A stretch of 64,000 bases of DNA from Tomocerus qinae (Eukaryota; Arthropoda; Collembola; Entomobryomorpha; Tomoceridae): positions 20,349 through 84,348 of the forward strand of contig JAECZT010000030.1 of NCBI GenBank assembly GCA_020055645.1. Direction: 5' to 3'. This document shows positions 52,028 through 63,706 of the stretch, piece after piece. The notes under the pieces are model-generated. The model was not told the origin of the DNA and searched no databases. It saw only the letters and a list, made by a program, of their open reading frames with translations. Both the position numbers and the translations under genes were made by a program. How positions within the stretch are numbered: the first letter of the stretch is position 1; each line of letters opens with the position of its first letter.

Positions 52028-53895
52028 TTTATAAATGTTATATTACAATTGTTTTTGGTCCCCTCGTACAAGCTCAAAAAATGATTTTTTTCAAGTGTGT
52101 AGTCTTTATAAATGTTATGCTACAAAAATTATTAGTCCCCTCGTACAAGCTCAAAATAATGATTTTTTTCAAGTGTCTAGTCTTTATAAATGTTATATTA
52201 CAAATGTTTTTGGTCCCCTCGTACAAGCTCAAAAAAATGATTTTTTTCAAGTGTCTAGTCTTTATAAATGTTATATTACAAATGTTTTTGGTCCCCTCGT
52301 ACAAGCTCAAAAAAATGATTTTTTTCAAGTGTCTAGTCTTTATAAATGTTATATTACAAAAATTATTTTTCGCCTCGTACAAGCTCAAAAAAATGATTTT
52401 TTTCAAGTGTCTAGTCTTTATAAATGTTATATTACAAAAATTATTTTTCGCCTCGTACAAGCTCAAAAAATGATTTTTTTCAAGTGTCTAGTCTTTATAA
52501 ATGTTATATTACAAAAATTATTTTTCGCCTCGTACAAGCTCAAAAAAATGATTTTTTTCAAGTGTCTAGTCTTTATAAATGTTATATTACAAAAATTATT
52601 TTTCGCCTCGTACAAGCTCAAAAAAATGATTTTTTTCAAGTGTCTAGTCTTTATAAATGTTATATTACAAATGTTTTTGGTCCCCTCGTACAAGCTCAAA
52701 AAATGATTTTTTTCAAGTGTGTAGTCTTTATAAATGTTATGCTACAAAAATTATTAGTCCCCTCGTACAAGCTCAAAATAATGATTTTTTTCAAGTGTCT
52801 AGTCTTTATAAATGTTATATTACAAATGTTTTTGGTCCCCTCGTACAAGCTCAAAAAAATGATTTTTTTCAAGTGTCTAGTCTTTATAAATGTTATATTA
52901 CAAAAATTATTTTTCGCCTCGTACAAGCTCAAAAAAATGATTTTTTTCAAGTGTCTAGTCTTTATAAATGTTATATTACAAAAATTATTTTTCGCCTCGT
53001 ACAAGCTCAAAAAAATGATTTTTTCAAGTGTCTAGTCTTTATAAATGTTATATTACAAAAATTATTTTTCGCCTCGTACAAGCTCAAAAAAATGATTTTT
53101 TTCAAGTGTCTAGTCTTTATAAATGTTATATTACAAAAATTATTTTTCGCCTCGTACAAGCTCAAAAAAATGATTTTTTTCAAGTGTCTAGTCTTTATAA
53201 ATGTTATATTACAAAAATTATTAGTCCCCTCGTACAAGCTCAAAAAAATGATTTTTTTCAAGTGTCTAGTCTTTATAAATGTTATATTATAAAAATTATT
53301 TTTCGCCTCGTACAAGCTCAAAAAAATGATTTTTTTCAAGTGTCTAGTCTTTATAAATGTTATATTACAAAAATTATTTTTCGCCTCGTACAAGCTCAAA
53401 AAAATGATTTTTTTCAAGTGTCTAGTCTTTATAAATGTTATATTACAAAAATTATTTTTCGCCTCGTACAAGCTCAAAAAAATGATTTTTTTCAAGTGTC
53501 TAGTCTTTATAAATGTTATATTACAAAAATTATTTTTCGCCTCGTACAAGCTCAAAAAAATGATTTTTTTCAAGTGTCTAGTCTTTATAAATGTTATATT
53601 ACAAATGTTTTTGGTCCCCTCGTACAAGCTCAAAAAAATGATTTTTTTCAAGTGTCTAGTCTTAATAAATGTTATATTACAAAAATTATTTTTCGCCTCG
53701 TACAAGCTCAAAAAAATGATTTTTTTCAAGTGTCTAGTCTTTATAAATGTTATATTACAAATGTTTTTGGTCCCCTCGTACAAGCTCAAAAAAATGATTT
53801 TTTTCAAGTGTCTAGTCTTTATAAATGTTATATTACAAAAATTATTTTTCGCCTCGTACAAGCTCAAAAAAATGATTTTTTTCAAGTGTTTAGTC
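52028..53895. repeat. Start of the 8-monomer-multiple series
   Basis: It begins with the attacaattg short monomer followed by the gtgtgtag/gttatgctac/aataatg type 3 (mark at 52095). A second such mark follows at 52717, 622 bp or eight monomers on. A six-T monomer lies near 53016, and attataaaaatt occurs near 53287. Confidence 0.8.
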
Positions 53896-55218
53896 TTTAT
53901 AAATGTTATATTTCAATTGTTTTTGGTCCCCTCGTACAAGCTCAAAAAATGATTTTTTTCAAGTGTCTAGTCTTTATAAATGTTATGCTACAAAAATTAT
54001 TAGTCCCCTCGTACAAGCTCAAAATAATGATTTTTTTCAAGTGTCTAGTCTTTATAAATGTTATATTACAAATGTTTTTGGTCCCCTCGTACAAGCTCAA
54101 AATATGATTTTTTTCAAGTATCTAGTCTTTATAAATGTTATATTACAAATGTTTTTGGTCCCCTCGTACAAGCTCAAAAAAATGATTTTTTTCAAGTGTC
54201 TAGTCTTTATAAATGTTATATTACAAAAATTATTTTTCGCCTCGTACAAGCTCAAAAAAATGATTTTTTTCAAGTGTCTAGTCTTTATAAATGTTATATT
54301 ACAAAAATTATTTTTCGCCTCGTACAAGCTCAAAAAAATGATTTTTTTCAAGTGTCTAGTCTTTATAAATGTTATATTACAAAAATTATTTTTCGCCTCG
54401 TACAAGCTCAAAAAAATGATTTTTTTCAAGTGTCTAGTCTTAATAAATGTTATATTACAAAAATTATTTTTCGCCTCGTACAAGCTCAAAAAAATGATTT
54501 TTTTCAAGTGTCTAGTCTTTATAAATGTTATATTACAAATGTTTTTGGTCCCCTCGTACTAGCTCAAAAAATGATTTTTTTCAAGTGTGTAGTCTTTATA
54601 AATTTTATGCTACAAAAATTATTAGTCCCCTCGTACAAGCTCAAAATAATGATTTTTTTCAAGTGTCTAGTCTTTATAAATGTTATATTACAAATGTTTT
54701 TGGTCCCCTCGTACAAGCTCAAAAAAATGATTTTTTTCAAGTGTCTAGTCTTTATAAATGTTATATTACAAAAATTATTTTTCGCCTCGTACAAGCTCAA
54801 AAAAATGATTTTTTTCAAGTGTCTAGTCTTTATAAATGTTATATTACAAAAATTATTTTTCGCCTCGTACAAGCTCAAAAAAATGATTTTTTTCAAGTGT
54901 CTAGTCTTTATAAATGTTATATTACAAAAATTATTTTTCGCCTCGTACAAGCTCAAAAAAATGATTTTTTTCAAGTGTCTAGTCTTTATAAATGTTATAT
55001 TACAAAAATTATTTTTCGCCTCGTACAAGCTCAAAAAAATGATTTTTTTCAAGTGTCTAGTCTTTATAAATGTTATGCTACAAAAATTATTAGTCCCCTC
55101 GTACAAGCTCAAAAAAATGATTTTTTTCAAGTGTCTAGTCTTTATAAATGTTATATTATAAAAATTATTTTTCGCCTCGTACAAGCTCAAAAAAATGATT
55201 TTTTTCAAGTGTCTAGTC
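53896..55218. repeat. 17-monomer colinear block, copy 1 of 2.49-kb repeat
   Basis: Order is V,3g,2k,2,1,1,1,1,2t,3g,2,1,1,1,1,3g,T. V has atatttcaattg; 3g has gttatgctac; 2k has ctcaaaatatg and ends gtatctag; 2t has cgtactagctc; the next 3g follows gtgtgtag and has aaattttatgc; T has atattataaaaatt. Every one of these marks recurs in order in the block at 56389, offset by 2492-2493 bp (32 monomers). Confidence 0.88.
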
Positions 55219-56388
55219 TTTATAAATGTTATATTACAAAAATTATTTTTCGCCTCGTACAAGCTCAAAAAAAATGATTTTTTTCAAGTGTCTAGTCTTT
55301 ATAAATGTTATATTACAAAAATTATTTTTCGCCTCGTACAAGCTCAAAAAAATGATTTTTTTCAAGTGTCTAGTCTTTATAAATGTTATATTACAAAAAT
55401 TATTTTTCGCCTCGTACAAGCTCAAAAAATGATTTTTTTCAAGTGTCTAGTCTTTATAAATGTTATATTACAAAAATTATTAGTCCACTCGTACAAGCTC
55501 AAAAAAATGATTTTTTTCAAGTGTCTAGTCTTTATAAATGTTATATTACAAAAATTATTTTTCGCCTCGTACAAGCTCAAAAAAATGATTTTTTTCAAGT
55601 GTCTAGTCTTTATAAATGTTATATTACAAATGTTTTTGGTCCCCTCGTACAAGCTCAAAAAAATGATTTTTTTCAAGTGTCTAGTCTTTATAAATGTTAT
55701 GCTACAAAAATTATTAGTCCCCTCGTACAAGCTCAAAATAATGATTTTTTTCAAGTGTCTAGTCTTTATAAATGTTATATTACAAATGTTTTTGGTCCCC
55801 TCGTACAAGCTCAAAATATGATTTTTTTCAAGTATCTAGTCTTTATAAATGTTATGCTACAAAAATTATTAGTCCCCTCGTACAAGCTCAAAAAAATGAT
55901 TTTTTTCATGTGTCTAGTCTTTATAAATGTTATATTACAAATGTTTTTGGTCCCCTCGTACAAGCTCAAAAAAAATGATTTTTTTCAAGTGTCTAGTCTT
56001 TATAAATGTTATATTACAAAAATTATTTTTCGCCTCGTACAAGCTCAAAAAAATGATTTTTTTCAAGTGTCTAGTCTTTATAAATGTTATATTACAAAAA
56101 TTATTTTTCGCCTCGTACAAGCTCAAAAAAATGATTTTTTTCAAGTGTCTAGTCTTAATAAATGTTATATTACAAAAATTATTTTTCGCCTCGTACAAGC
56201 TCAAAAAAATGATTTTTTTCAAGTGTCTAGTCTTTATAAATGTTATATTACAAATGTTTTTGGTCCCCTCGTACAAGCTCAAAAAAATGATAATTTTCAA
56301 GTGTCTAGTCTTTATAAATGTTATATTACAAAAATTATTTTTCGCCTCGTACAAGCTCAAAAAAATGATTTTTTTCAAGTGTTTAGTC

Positions 56389-57710
56389 TTTATAAATGTT
56401 ATATTTCAATTGTTTTTGGTCCCCTCGTACAAGCTCAAAAAATGATTTTTTTCAAGTGTGTAGTCTTTATAAATGTTATGCTACAAAAATTATTAGTCCC
56501 CTCGTACAAGCTCAAAATAATGATTTTTTTCAAGTGTCTAGTCTTTATAAATGTTATATTACAAATGTTTTTGGTCCCCTCGTACAAGCTCAAAATATGA
56601 TTTTTTTCAAGTATCTAGTCTTTATAAATGTTATATTACAAATGTTTTTGGTCCCCTCGTACAAGCTCAAAAAAATGATTTTTTTCAAGTGTCTAGTCTT
56701 TATAAATGTTATATTACAAAAATTATTTTTCGCCTCGTACAAGCTCAAAAAAATGATTTTTTTCAAGTGTCTAGTCTTTATAAATGTTATATTACAAAAA
56801 TTATTTTTCGCCTCGTACAAGCTCAAAAAAATGATTTTTTTCAAGTGTCTAGTCTTTATAAATGTTATATTACAAAAATTATTTTTCGCCTCGTACAAGC
56901 TCAAAAAAATGATTTTTTTCAAGTGTCTAGTCTTTATAAATGTTATATTACAAAAATTATTTTTCGCCTCGTACAAGCTCAAAAAAATGATTTTTTTCAA
57001 GTGTCTAGTCTTTATAAATGTTATATTACAAATGTTTTTGGTCCCCTCGTACTAGCTCAAATAATGATTTTTTTCAAGTGTGTAGTCTTTATAAATTTTA
57101 TGCTACAGAAATTATTAGTCCCCTCGTACAAGCTCAAAATAATGATTTTTTTCAAGTGTCTAGTCTTTATAAATGTTATATTACAAATGTTTTTGGTCCC
57201 CTCGTACAAGCTCAAAAAAATGATTTTTTTCAAGTGTCTAGTCTTTATAAATGTTATATTACAAAAATTATTTTTCGCCTCGTACAAGCTCAAAAAAATG
57301 ATTTTTTTCAAGTGTCTAGTCTTTATAAATGTTATATTACAAAAATTATTTTTCGCCTCGTACAAGCTCAAAAAATGATTTTTTTCAAGTGTCTAGTCTT
57401 TATAAATGTTATATTACAAAAATTATTTTTCGCCTCGTACAAGCTCAAAAAAATGATTTTTTTCAAGTGTCTAGTCTTTATAAATGTTATATTACAAAAA
57501 TTATTTTTCGCCTCGTACAAGCTCAAAAAATGATTTTTTTCAAGTGTCTAGTCTTTATAAATGTTATGCTACAAAAATTATTAGTCCACTCGTACAAGCT
57601 CAAAAAAAATGATTTTTTCCAAGTGTCTAGTCTTTATAAATGTTATATTATAAAAATTATTTTTCGCCTCGTACAAGCTCAAAAAAATGATTTTTTTCAA
57701 GTGTCTAGTC
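56389..57710. repeat. 17-monomer colinear block, copy 2 of 2.49-kb repeat
   Basis: Same order and same private marks as 53896-55218: gtgtttag then atatttcaattg, gtgtgtag with gttatgctac, ctcaaaatatg with gtatctag, cgtactagctc, aaattttatgc and attataaaaatt. Differences are small: the first type 3 has gtgtgtag where copy 1 has gtgtctag, 2t has ctcaaataatg, the aaattttatgc monomer has acagaaattatt, and the last 3g has agtccactcg and eight A. The upstream monomer has gataattttc near 56291. Confidence 0.88.
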
Positions 57711-58800
57711 TTTATAAATGTTATATTACAAAAATTATTTTTCGCCTCGTACAAGCTCAAAAAAATGATTTTTTTCAAGTGTCTAGTCTTTATAAATGTT
57801 ATATTACAAAAATTATTTTTCGCCTCGTACAAGCTCAAAAAAATGATTTTTTTCAAGTGTCTAGTCTTTATAAATGTTATATTACAAAAATTATTTTTCG
57901 CCTCGTACAAGCTCAAAAAATGATTTTTTTCAAGTGTCTAGTCTTTATAAATGTTATGCTACAAAAATTATTAGTCCACTCGTACAAGCTCAAAAAAAAT
58001 GATTTTTTTCAAGTGTCTAGTCTTTATAAATGTTATATTACAAAAATTATTTTTCGCCTCGTACAAGCTCAAAAAAATGATTTTTTTCAAGTGTCTAGTC
58101 TTTATAAATGTTATATTACAAAAATTATTTTTCGCCTCGTACAAGCTCAAAAAAATGATTTTTTTCAAGTGTCTAGTCTTTATAAATGTTATATTACAAA
58201 AATTATTTTTCGCCTCGTACAAGCTCAAAAAAATGATTTTTTTCAAGTGTCTAGTCTTTATAAATGTTATATTACAAATGTTTTTGGTCCCCTCGTACAA
58301 GCTCAAAAAAATGATTTTTTTCAAGTGTCTAGTCTTAATAAATGTTATATTACAAAAATTATTTTTCGCCTCGTACAAGCTCAAAAAAATGATTTTTTTC
58401 AAGTGTCTAGTCTTTATAAATGTTATATTACAAATGTTTTTGGTCCCCTCGTACAAGCTCAAAAATATGATTTTTTTCAAGTGTCTAGTCTTTATAAATG
58501 TTATATTACAAAAATTATTTTTCGCCTCGTACAAGCTCAAAAAAATGATTTTTTTCAAGTGTCTAGTCTTTATAAATGTTATATTACAAAAATTATTTTT
58601 CGCCTCGTACAAGCTCAAAAAATGATTTTTTTCAAGTGTCTAGTCTTTATAAATGTTATATTACAAAAATTATTTTTCGCCTCGTACAAGCTCAAAAAAA
58701 TGATTTTTTTCAAGTGTCTAGTCTTTATAAATGTTATATTACAAAAATTATTTTTCGCCTCGTACAAGCTCAAAAAATGATTTTTTTCAAGTGTCTAGTC
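57554..58800. repeat. 16-monomer higher-order repeat, copy 1 (1247 bp)
   Basis: It consists of a 5-monomer part (57554-57943, 390 bp: 3g,T,1,1,1s) and an 11-monomer part (57944-58800, 857 bp: 3g,1,1,1,2,1n,2k,1,1s,1,1s). 3g here has gttatgctac, agtccactcg and eight A; T has attataaaaatt. The sums of monomer lengths agree exactly with the coordinates. The same 5+11 plan repeats at 58801. Confidence 0.9.
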
Positions 58801-60048
58801 TTTATAAATGTTATGCTACAAAAATTATTAGTCCACTCGTACAAGCTCAAAAAAAATGATTTTTTCCAAGTGTCTAGTCTTTATAAATGTTATATTATAA
58901 AAATTATTTTTCGCCTCGTACAAGCTCAAAAAAATGATTTTTTTCAAGTGTCTAGTCTTTATAAATGTTATATTACAAAAATTATTTTTCGCCTCGTACA
59001 AGCTCAAAAAAATGATTTTTTTCAAGTGTCTAGTCTTTATAAATGTTATATTACAAAAATTATTTTTCGCCTCGTACAAGCTCAAAAAAATGATTTTTTT
59101 CAAGTGTCTAGTCTTTATAAATGTTATATTACAAAAATTATTTTTCGCCTCGTACAAGCTCAAAAAATGATTTTTTTCAAGTGTCTAGTCTTTATAAATG
59201 TTATGCTACAAAAATTATTAGTCCACTCGTACAAGCTCAAAAAAAATGATTTTTTCCAAGTGTCTAGTCTTTATAAATGTTATATTATAAAAATTATTTT
59301 TCGCCTCGTACAAGCTCAAAAAAATGATTTTTTTCAAGTGTCTAGTCTTTATAAATGTTATATTACAAAAATTATTTTTCGCCTCGTACAAGCTCAAAAA
59401 AATGATTTTTTTCAAGTGTCTAGTCTTAATAAATGTTATATTACAAAAATTATTTTTCGCCTCGTACAAGCTCAAAAAAATGATTTTTTTCAAGTGTCTA
59501 GTCTTTATAAATGTTATATTACAAATGTTTTTGGTCCCCTCGTACAAGCTCAAAAAAATGATTTTTTTCAAGTGTCTAGTCTTAATAAATGTTATATTAC
59601 AAAAATTATTTTTCGCCTCGTACAAGCTCAAAAAAATGATTTTTTTCAAGTGTCTAGTCTTTATAAATGTTATATTACAAATGTTTTTGGTCCCCTCGTA
59701 CAAGCTCAAAAATATGATTTTTTTAAAGTGTCTAGTCTTTATAAATGTTATATTACAAAAATTATTTTTCGCCTCGTACAAGCTCAAAAAAATGATTTTT
59801 TTCAAGTGTCTAGTCTTTATAAATGTTATATTACAAAAATTATTTTTCGCCTCGTACAAGCTCAAAAAAATGATTTTTTTCAAGTGTCTAGTCTTTATAA
59901 ATGTTATATTACAAAAATTATTTTTCGCCTCGTACAAGCTCAAAAAAATGATTTTTTTCAAGTGTCTAGTCTTTATAAATGTTATATTACAAAAATTATT
60001 TTTCGCCTCGTACAAGCTCAAAAAATGATTTTTTTCAAGTGTCTAGTC
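58801..60048. repeat. 16-monomer higher-order repeat, copy 2 (1248 bp)
   Basis: It consists of a 5-monomer part (58801-59190: 3g,T,1,1,1s) and an 11-monomer part (59191-60048: 3g,T,1,1n,2,1n,2k,1,1,1,1s). Most 3g monomers in this series end in gattttttccaag instead of gatttttttcaag. A third copy starts at 60049 (3g,T,1,1,1...) and then passes into the atatttcaaa monomer near 60450. Confidence 0.9.
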
Positions 60049-60750
60049 TTTATAAATGTTATGCTACAAAAATTATTAGTCCACTCGTACAAGCTCAAAA
60101 AAAATGATTTTTTCCAAGTGTCTAGTCTTTATAAATGTTATATTATAAAAATTATTTTTCGCCTCGTACAAGCTCAAAAAAATGATTTTTTTCAAGTGTC
60201 TAGTCTTTATAAATGTTATATTACAAAAATTATTTTTCGCCTCGTACAAGCTCAAAAAAATGATTTTTTTCAAGTGTCTAGTCTTTATAAATGTTATATT
60301 ACAAAAATTATTTTTCGCCTCGTACAAGCTCAAAAAAATGATTTTTTTCAAGTGTCTAGTCTTTATAAATGTTATATTACAAAAATTATTTTTCGCCTCG
60401 TACAAGCTCAAAAAAATGATTTTTTTCAAGTGTCTAGTCTTTATAAATGTTATATTTCAAAAATTAATTTTCGCCTCGTACAAGCTCAAAAAAATGATTT
60501 TTTTCAAGTGTCTAGTCTTTATAAATGTTATATTACAAAAATTATTTTTCGCCTCGTACAAGCTCAAAAAAATGATTTTTTTCAAGTGTCTAGTCTTAAT
60601 AAATGTTATATTACAAAAATTATTTTTCGCCTCGTACAAGCTCAAAAAAATGATTTTTTTCAAGTGTCTAGTCTTTATAAATGTTATATTACAAATGTTT
60701 TTGGTCCCCTCGTACAAGCTCAAAAATATGATTTTTTTAAAGTGTCTAGT

Positions 60751-61140
60751 TTTATAAATGTTATATTACAAAAATTAATTTTCGCCTCGTACAAGCTCAA
60801 AAAAATGATTTTTTTCAAGTGTCTAGTCTTTTTAAATGTTATATTACAAAAATTATTTTTCGCCTCGTACAAGCTCAAAAAAATGATTTTTTTCAAGTGT
60901 CTAGTCTTTATGAATGTTATATTACAAAAATTATTTTTCGCCTCGTACAAGCTCAAAAAAATGATTTTTTTCAAGTGTCTAGTCTTTATAAATGTTATAT
61001 TACAAAAATTATTTTTTGCCTCGTATAAGCTCAAAAAAATTATTTTTTTCAAGTGTCTAGTCTTTATAAATGTTATATTACAAATGTTTTTGGTCCCCTC
61101 GTACAAGTTCAAAAAAATGATTTCTTTCAAGTGTCTAGTC
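60751..61140. repeat. 5-monomer terminal module, copy 1 (390 bp)
   Basis: Five monomers with private marks in order: attaattttcg (60751), tttttaaatg start (60829), tttatgaatg start (60907), attttttgcctcgtataag with aaaattattttt (60985), and a type 2 with caagttcaaa and gatttctttcaag (61063). The same series recurs twice in tandem at 62929 and 63318. The preceding monomer ends taaagtgtctagt. Confidence 0.9.
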
Positions 61141-61450
61141 TTTATAAATGTTATATTACAAAAATTATTTTTCGCCTCGTACAAGCTCAAAAAAATGATT
61201 TTTTTCAAGTGTTTAGTCTTTATAAATGTTATATTTCAATTGTTTTTGGTCCCCTCGTACAAGCTCAAAAAATGATTTTTTTCAAGTGTGTAGTCTTTAT
61301 AAATGTTATGCTACAAAAATTATTAGTCCCCTCGTACAAGCTCAAAATAATGATTTTTTTCAAGTGTCTAGTCTTTATAAATGTTATATTACAAATGTTT
61401 TTGGTCCCCTCGTACAAGCTCAAAATATCAGTTTTTTCAAGTATCTAGTC
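61063..61450. repeat. Composite module Y, copy 1
   Basis: Order is type 2 with caagttcaaa and gatttctttc; type 1 ending gtgtttag; short monomer with atatttcaattg ending gtgtgtag; type 3 with gttatgctac and aataatg; type 2 with ctcaaaatatcagttttttc ending gtatctag. Copies 2 and 3 start at 62152 and 63629, 1089 and 1477 bp further on. The atatcag form is shared only with copy 3, 2566 bp away. Confidence 0.9.
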
Positions 61451-62151
61451 TTTATAAATGTTATATTACAAATGTTTTTGGTCCCCTCGTACAAGCTCAA
61501 AAAAATGATTTTTTTCAAGTGTCTAGTCTTAATAAATGTTATATTACAAAAATTATTTTTCGCCTCGTACAAGTTCAAAATAATGATTTTTTTCAAGTGT
61601 CTAGTCTTTATAAATGTTATATTACAAATGTTTTTGGTCCCCTCGTACAAGCTCAAAAAAATGATTTTTTTCAAGTGTCTAGTCTTTATAAATGTTATAT
61701 TTCAAAAATTAATTTTCGCCTCGTACAAGCTCAAAAAAATGATTTTTTTCAAGTGTCTAGTGTTTTTAAATGTTATATTACAAAAATTATTTTTCGCCTC
61801 GTACAAGCTCAAAAAAATGATTTTTTTCAAGTGTCTAGTCTTTATAAATGTTATATTACAAATGTTTTTGGTCCCCTCGTACAAGCTCAAAAAAATGATT
61901 TTTTTCAAGTGTCTAGTCTTAATAAATGTTATATTACAAAAATTATTTTTCGCCTCGTACAAGCTCAAAAAAATGATTTTTTTCAAGTGTCTAGTCTTTA
62001 TAAATGTTATATTACAAATGTTTTTGGTCCCCTCGTACAAGCTCAAAAATATGATTTTTTTAAAGTGTCTAGTTTTATAAATGTTATATTACAAAAATTA
62101 TTTTTCGCCTCGTACAAGCTCAAAAAAATGATTTTTTTCAAGTGTCTAGTC

Positions 62152-62539
62152 TTTATAAATGTTATATTACAAATGTTTTTGGTCCCCTCGTACAAGTTCA
62201 AAAAAATGATTTCTTTCAAGTGTCTAGTCTTTATAAATGTTATATTACAAAAATTATTTTTCGCCTCGTACAAGCTCAAAAAAATGATTTTTTTCAAGTG
62301 TTTAGTCTTTATAAATGTTATATTTCAATTGTTTTTGGTCCCCTCGTACAAGCTCAAAAAATGATTTTTTTCAAGTGTGTAGTCTTTATAAATGTTATGC
62401 TACAAAAATTATTAGTCCCCTCGTACAAGCTCAAAATAATGATTTTTTTCAAGTGTCTAGTCTTTATAAATGTTATATTACAAATGTTTTTGGTCCCCTC
62501 GTACAAGCTCAAAATATGATTTTTTTCAAGTATCTAGTC
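62152..62539. repeat. Composite module Y, copy 2
   Basis: Same five monomers and marks as 61063-61450, except that the last has ctcaaaatatgatttttttc. It is followed by type 2, then a monomer with gttcaaaataatg near 62663, also seen after copy 1 near 61573. The tract between copies 1 and 2 holds atatttcaaaaattaatttt and gtgtttttaaatg near 61680-61770. Confidence 0.9.
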
Positions 62540-62928
62540 TTTATAAATGTTATATTACAAATGTTTTTGGTCCCCTCGTACAAGCTCAAAAAAATGATTT
62601 TTTTCAAGTGTCTAGTCTTTATAAATGTTATATTACAAAAATTATTTTTCGCCTCGTACAAGTTCAAAATAATGATTTTTTTCAAGTGTCTAGTCTTTAT
62701 AAATGTTATATTACAAATGTTTTTGGTCCCCTCGTACAAGCTCAAAAAAATGATTTTTTTCAAGTGTCTAGTCTTAATAAATGTTATATTACAAAAATTA
62801 TTTTTCGCCTCGTACAAGCTCAAAAAAATGATTTTTTTCAAGTGTCTAGTCTTTATAAATGTTATATTACAAATGTTTTTGGTCCCCTCGTACAAGCTCA
62901 AAAATATGATTTTTTTAAAGTGTCTAGT

Positions 62929-63317
62929 TTTATAAATGTTATATTACAAAAATTAATTTTCGCCTCGTACAAGCTCAAAAAAATGATTTTTTTCAAGTGT
63001 CTAGTCTTTTTAAATGTTATATTACAAAAATTATTTTTCGCCTCGTACAAGCTCAAAAAAATGATTTTTTTCAAGTGTCTAGTCTTTATGAATGTTATAT
63101 TACAAAAATTATTTTTCGCCTCGTACAAGCTCAAAAAAATGATTTTTTTCAAGTGTCTAGTCTTTATAAATGTTATATTACAAAAATTATTTTTTGCCTC
63201 GTATAAGCTCAAAAAAATTATTTTTTTCAAGTGTCTAGTCTTTATAAATGTTATATTACAAATGTTTTTGGTCCCCTCGTACAAGCTCAAAAATATGATT
63301 TTTTTAAAGTGTCTAGT
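62929..63317. repeat. 5-monomer terminal module, copy 2 (389 bp)
   Basis: Same first four marked monomers as at 60751. The fifth is a type 2 with ctcaaaaatatg ending taaagtgtctagt, which leads straight into copy 3. It is therefore half of a tandem duplication with a 389-bp unit. Confidence 0.92.
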
Positions 63318-63706
63318 TTTATAAATGTTATATTACAAAAATTAATTTTCGCCTCGTACAAGCTCAAAAAAATGATTTTTTTCAAGTGTCTAGTCTTTTT
63401 AAATGTTATATTACAAAAATTATTTTTCGCCTCGTACAAGCTCAAAAAAATGATTTTTTTCAAGTGTCTAGTCTTTATGAATGTTATATTACAAAAATTA
63501 TTTTTCGCCTCGTACAAGCTCAAAAAAATGATTTTTTTCAAGTGTCTAGTCTTTATAAATGTTATATTACAAAAATTATTTTTTGCCTTGTATAAGCTCA
63601 AAAAATTATTTTTTTCAAGTGTCTAGTCTTTATAAATGTTATATTACAAATGTTTTTGGTCCCCTCGTACAAGTTCAAAAAAATGATTTCTTTCAAGTGT
63701 CTAGTC
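63318..63706. repeat. 5-monomer terminal module, copy 3 (389 bp)
   Basis: Same marks as 62929-63317 in the first four monomers. The fourth differs by gccttgtataag and one fewer A. The fifth is the caagttcaaa/gatttctttc type 2, as at 61063, and joins module Y copy 3. Confidence 0.92.

Noticed and set aside
58576..61275. 899-codon open reading frame, and all other long frames on both strands
   Set aside because: Each is a translation of the 26-codon monomer period. Frames are open on both strands over the same DNA, break or switch at 77-bp monomers, and show no start context, domain or codon bias separate from the satellite.
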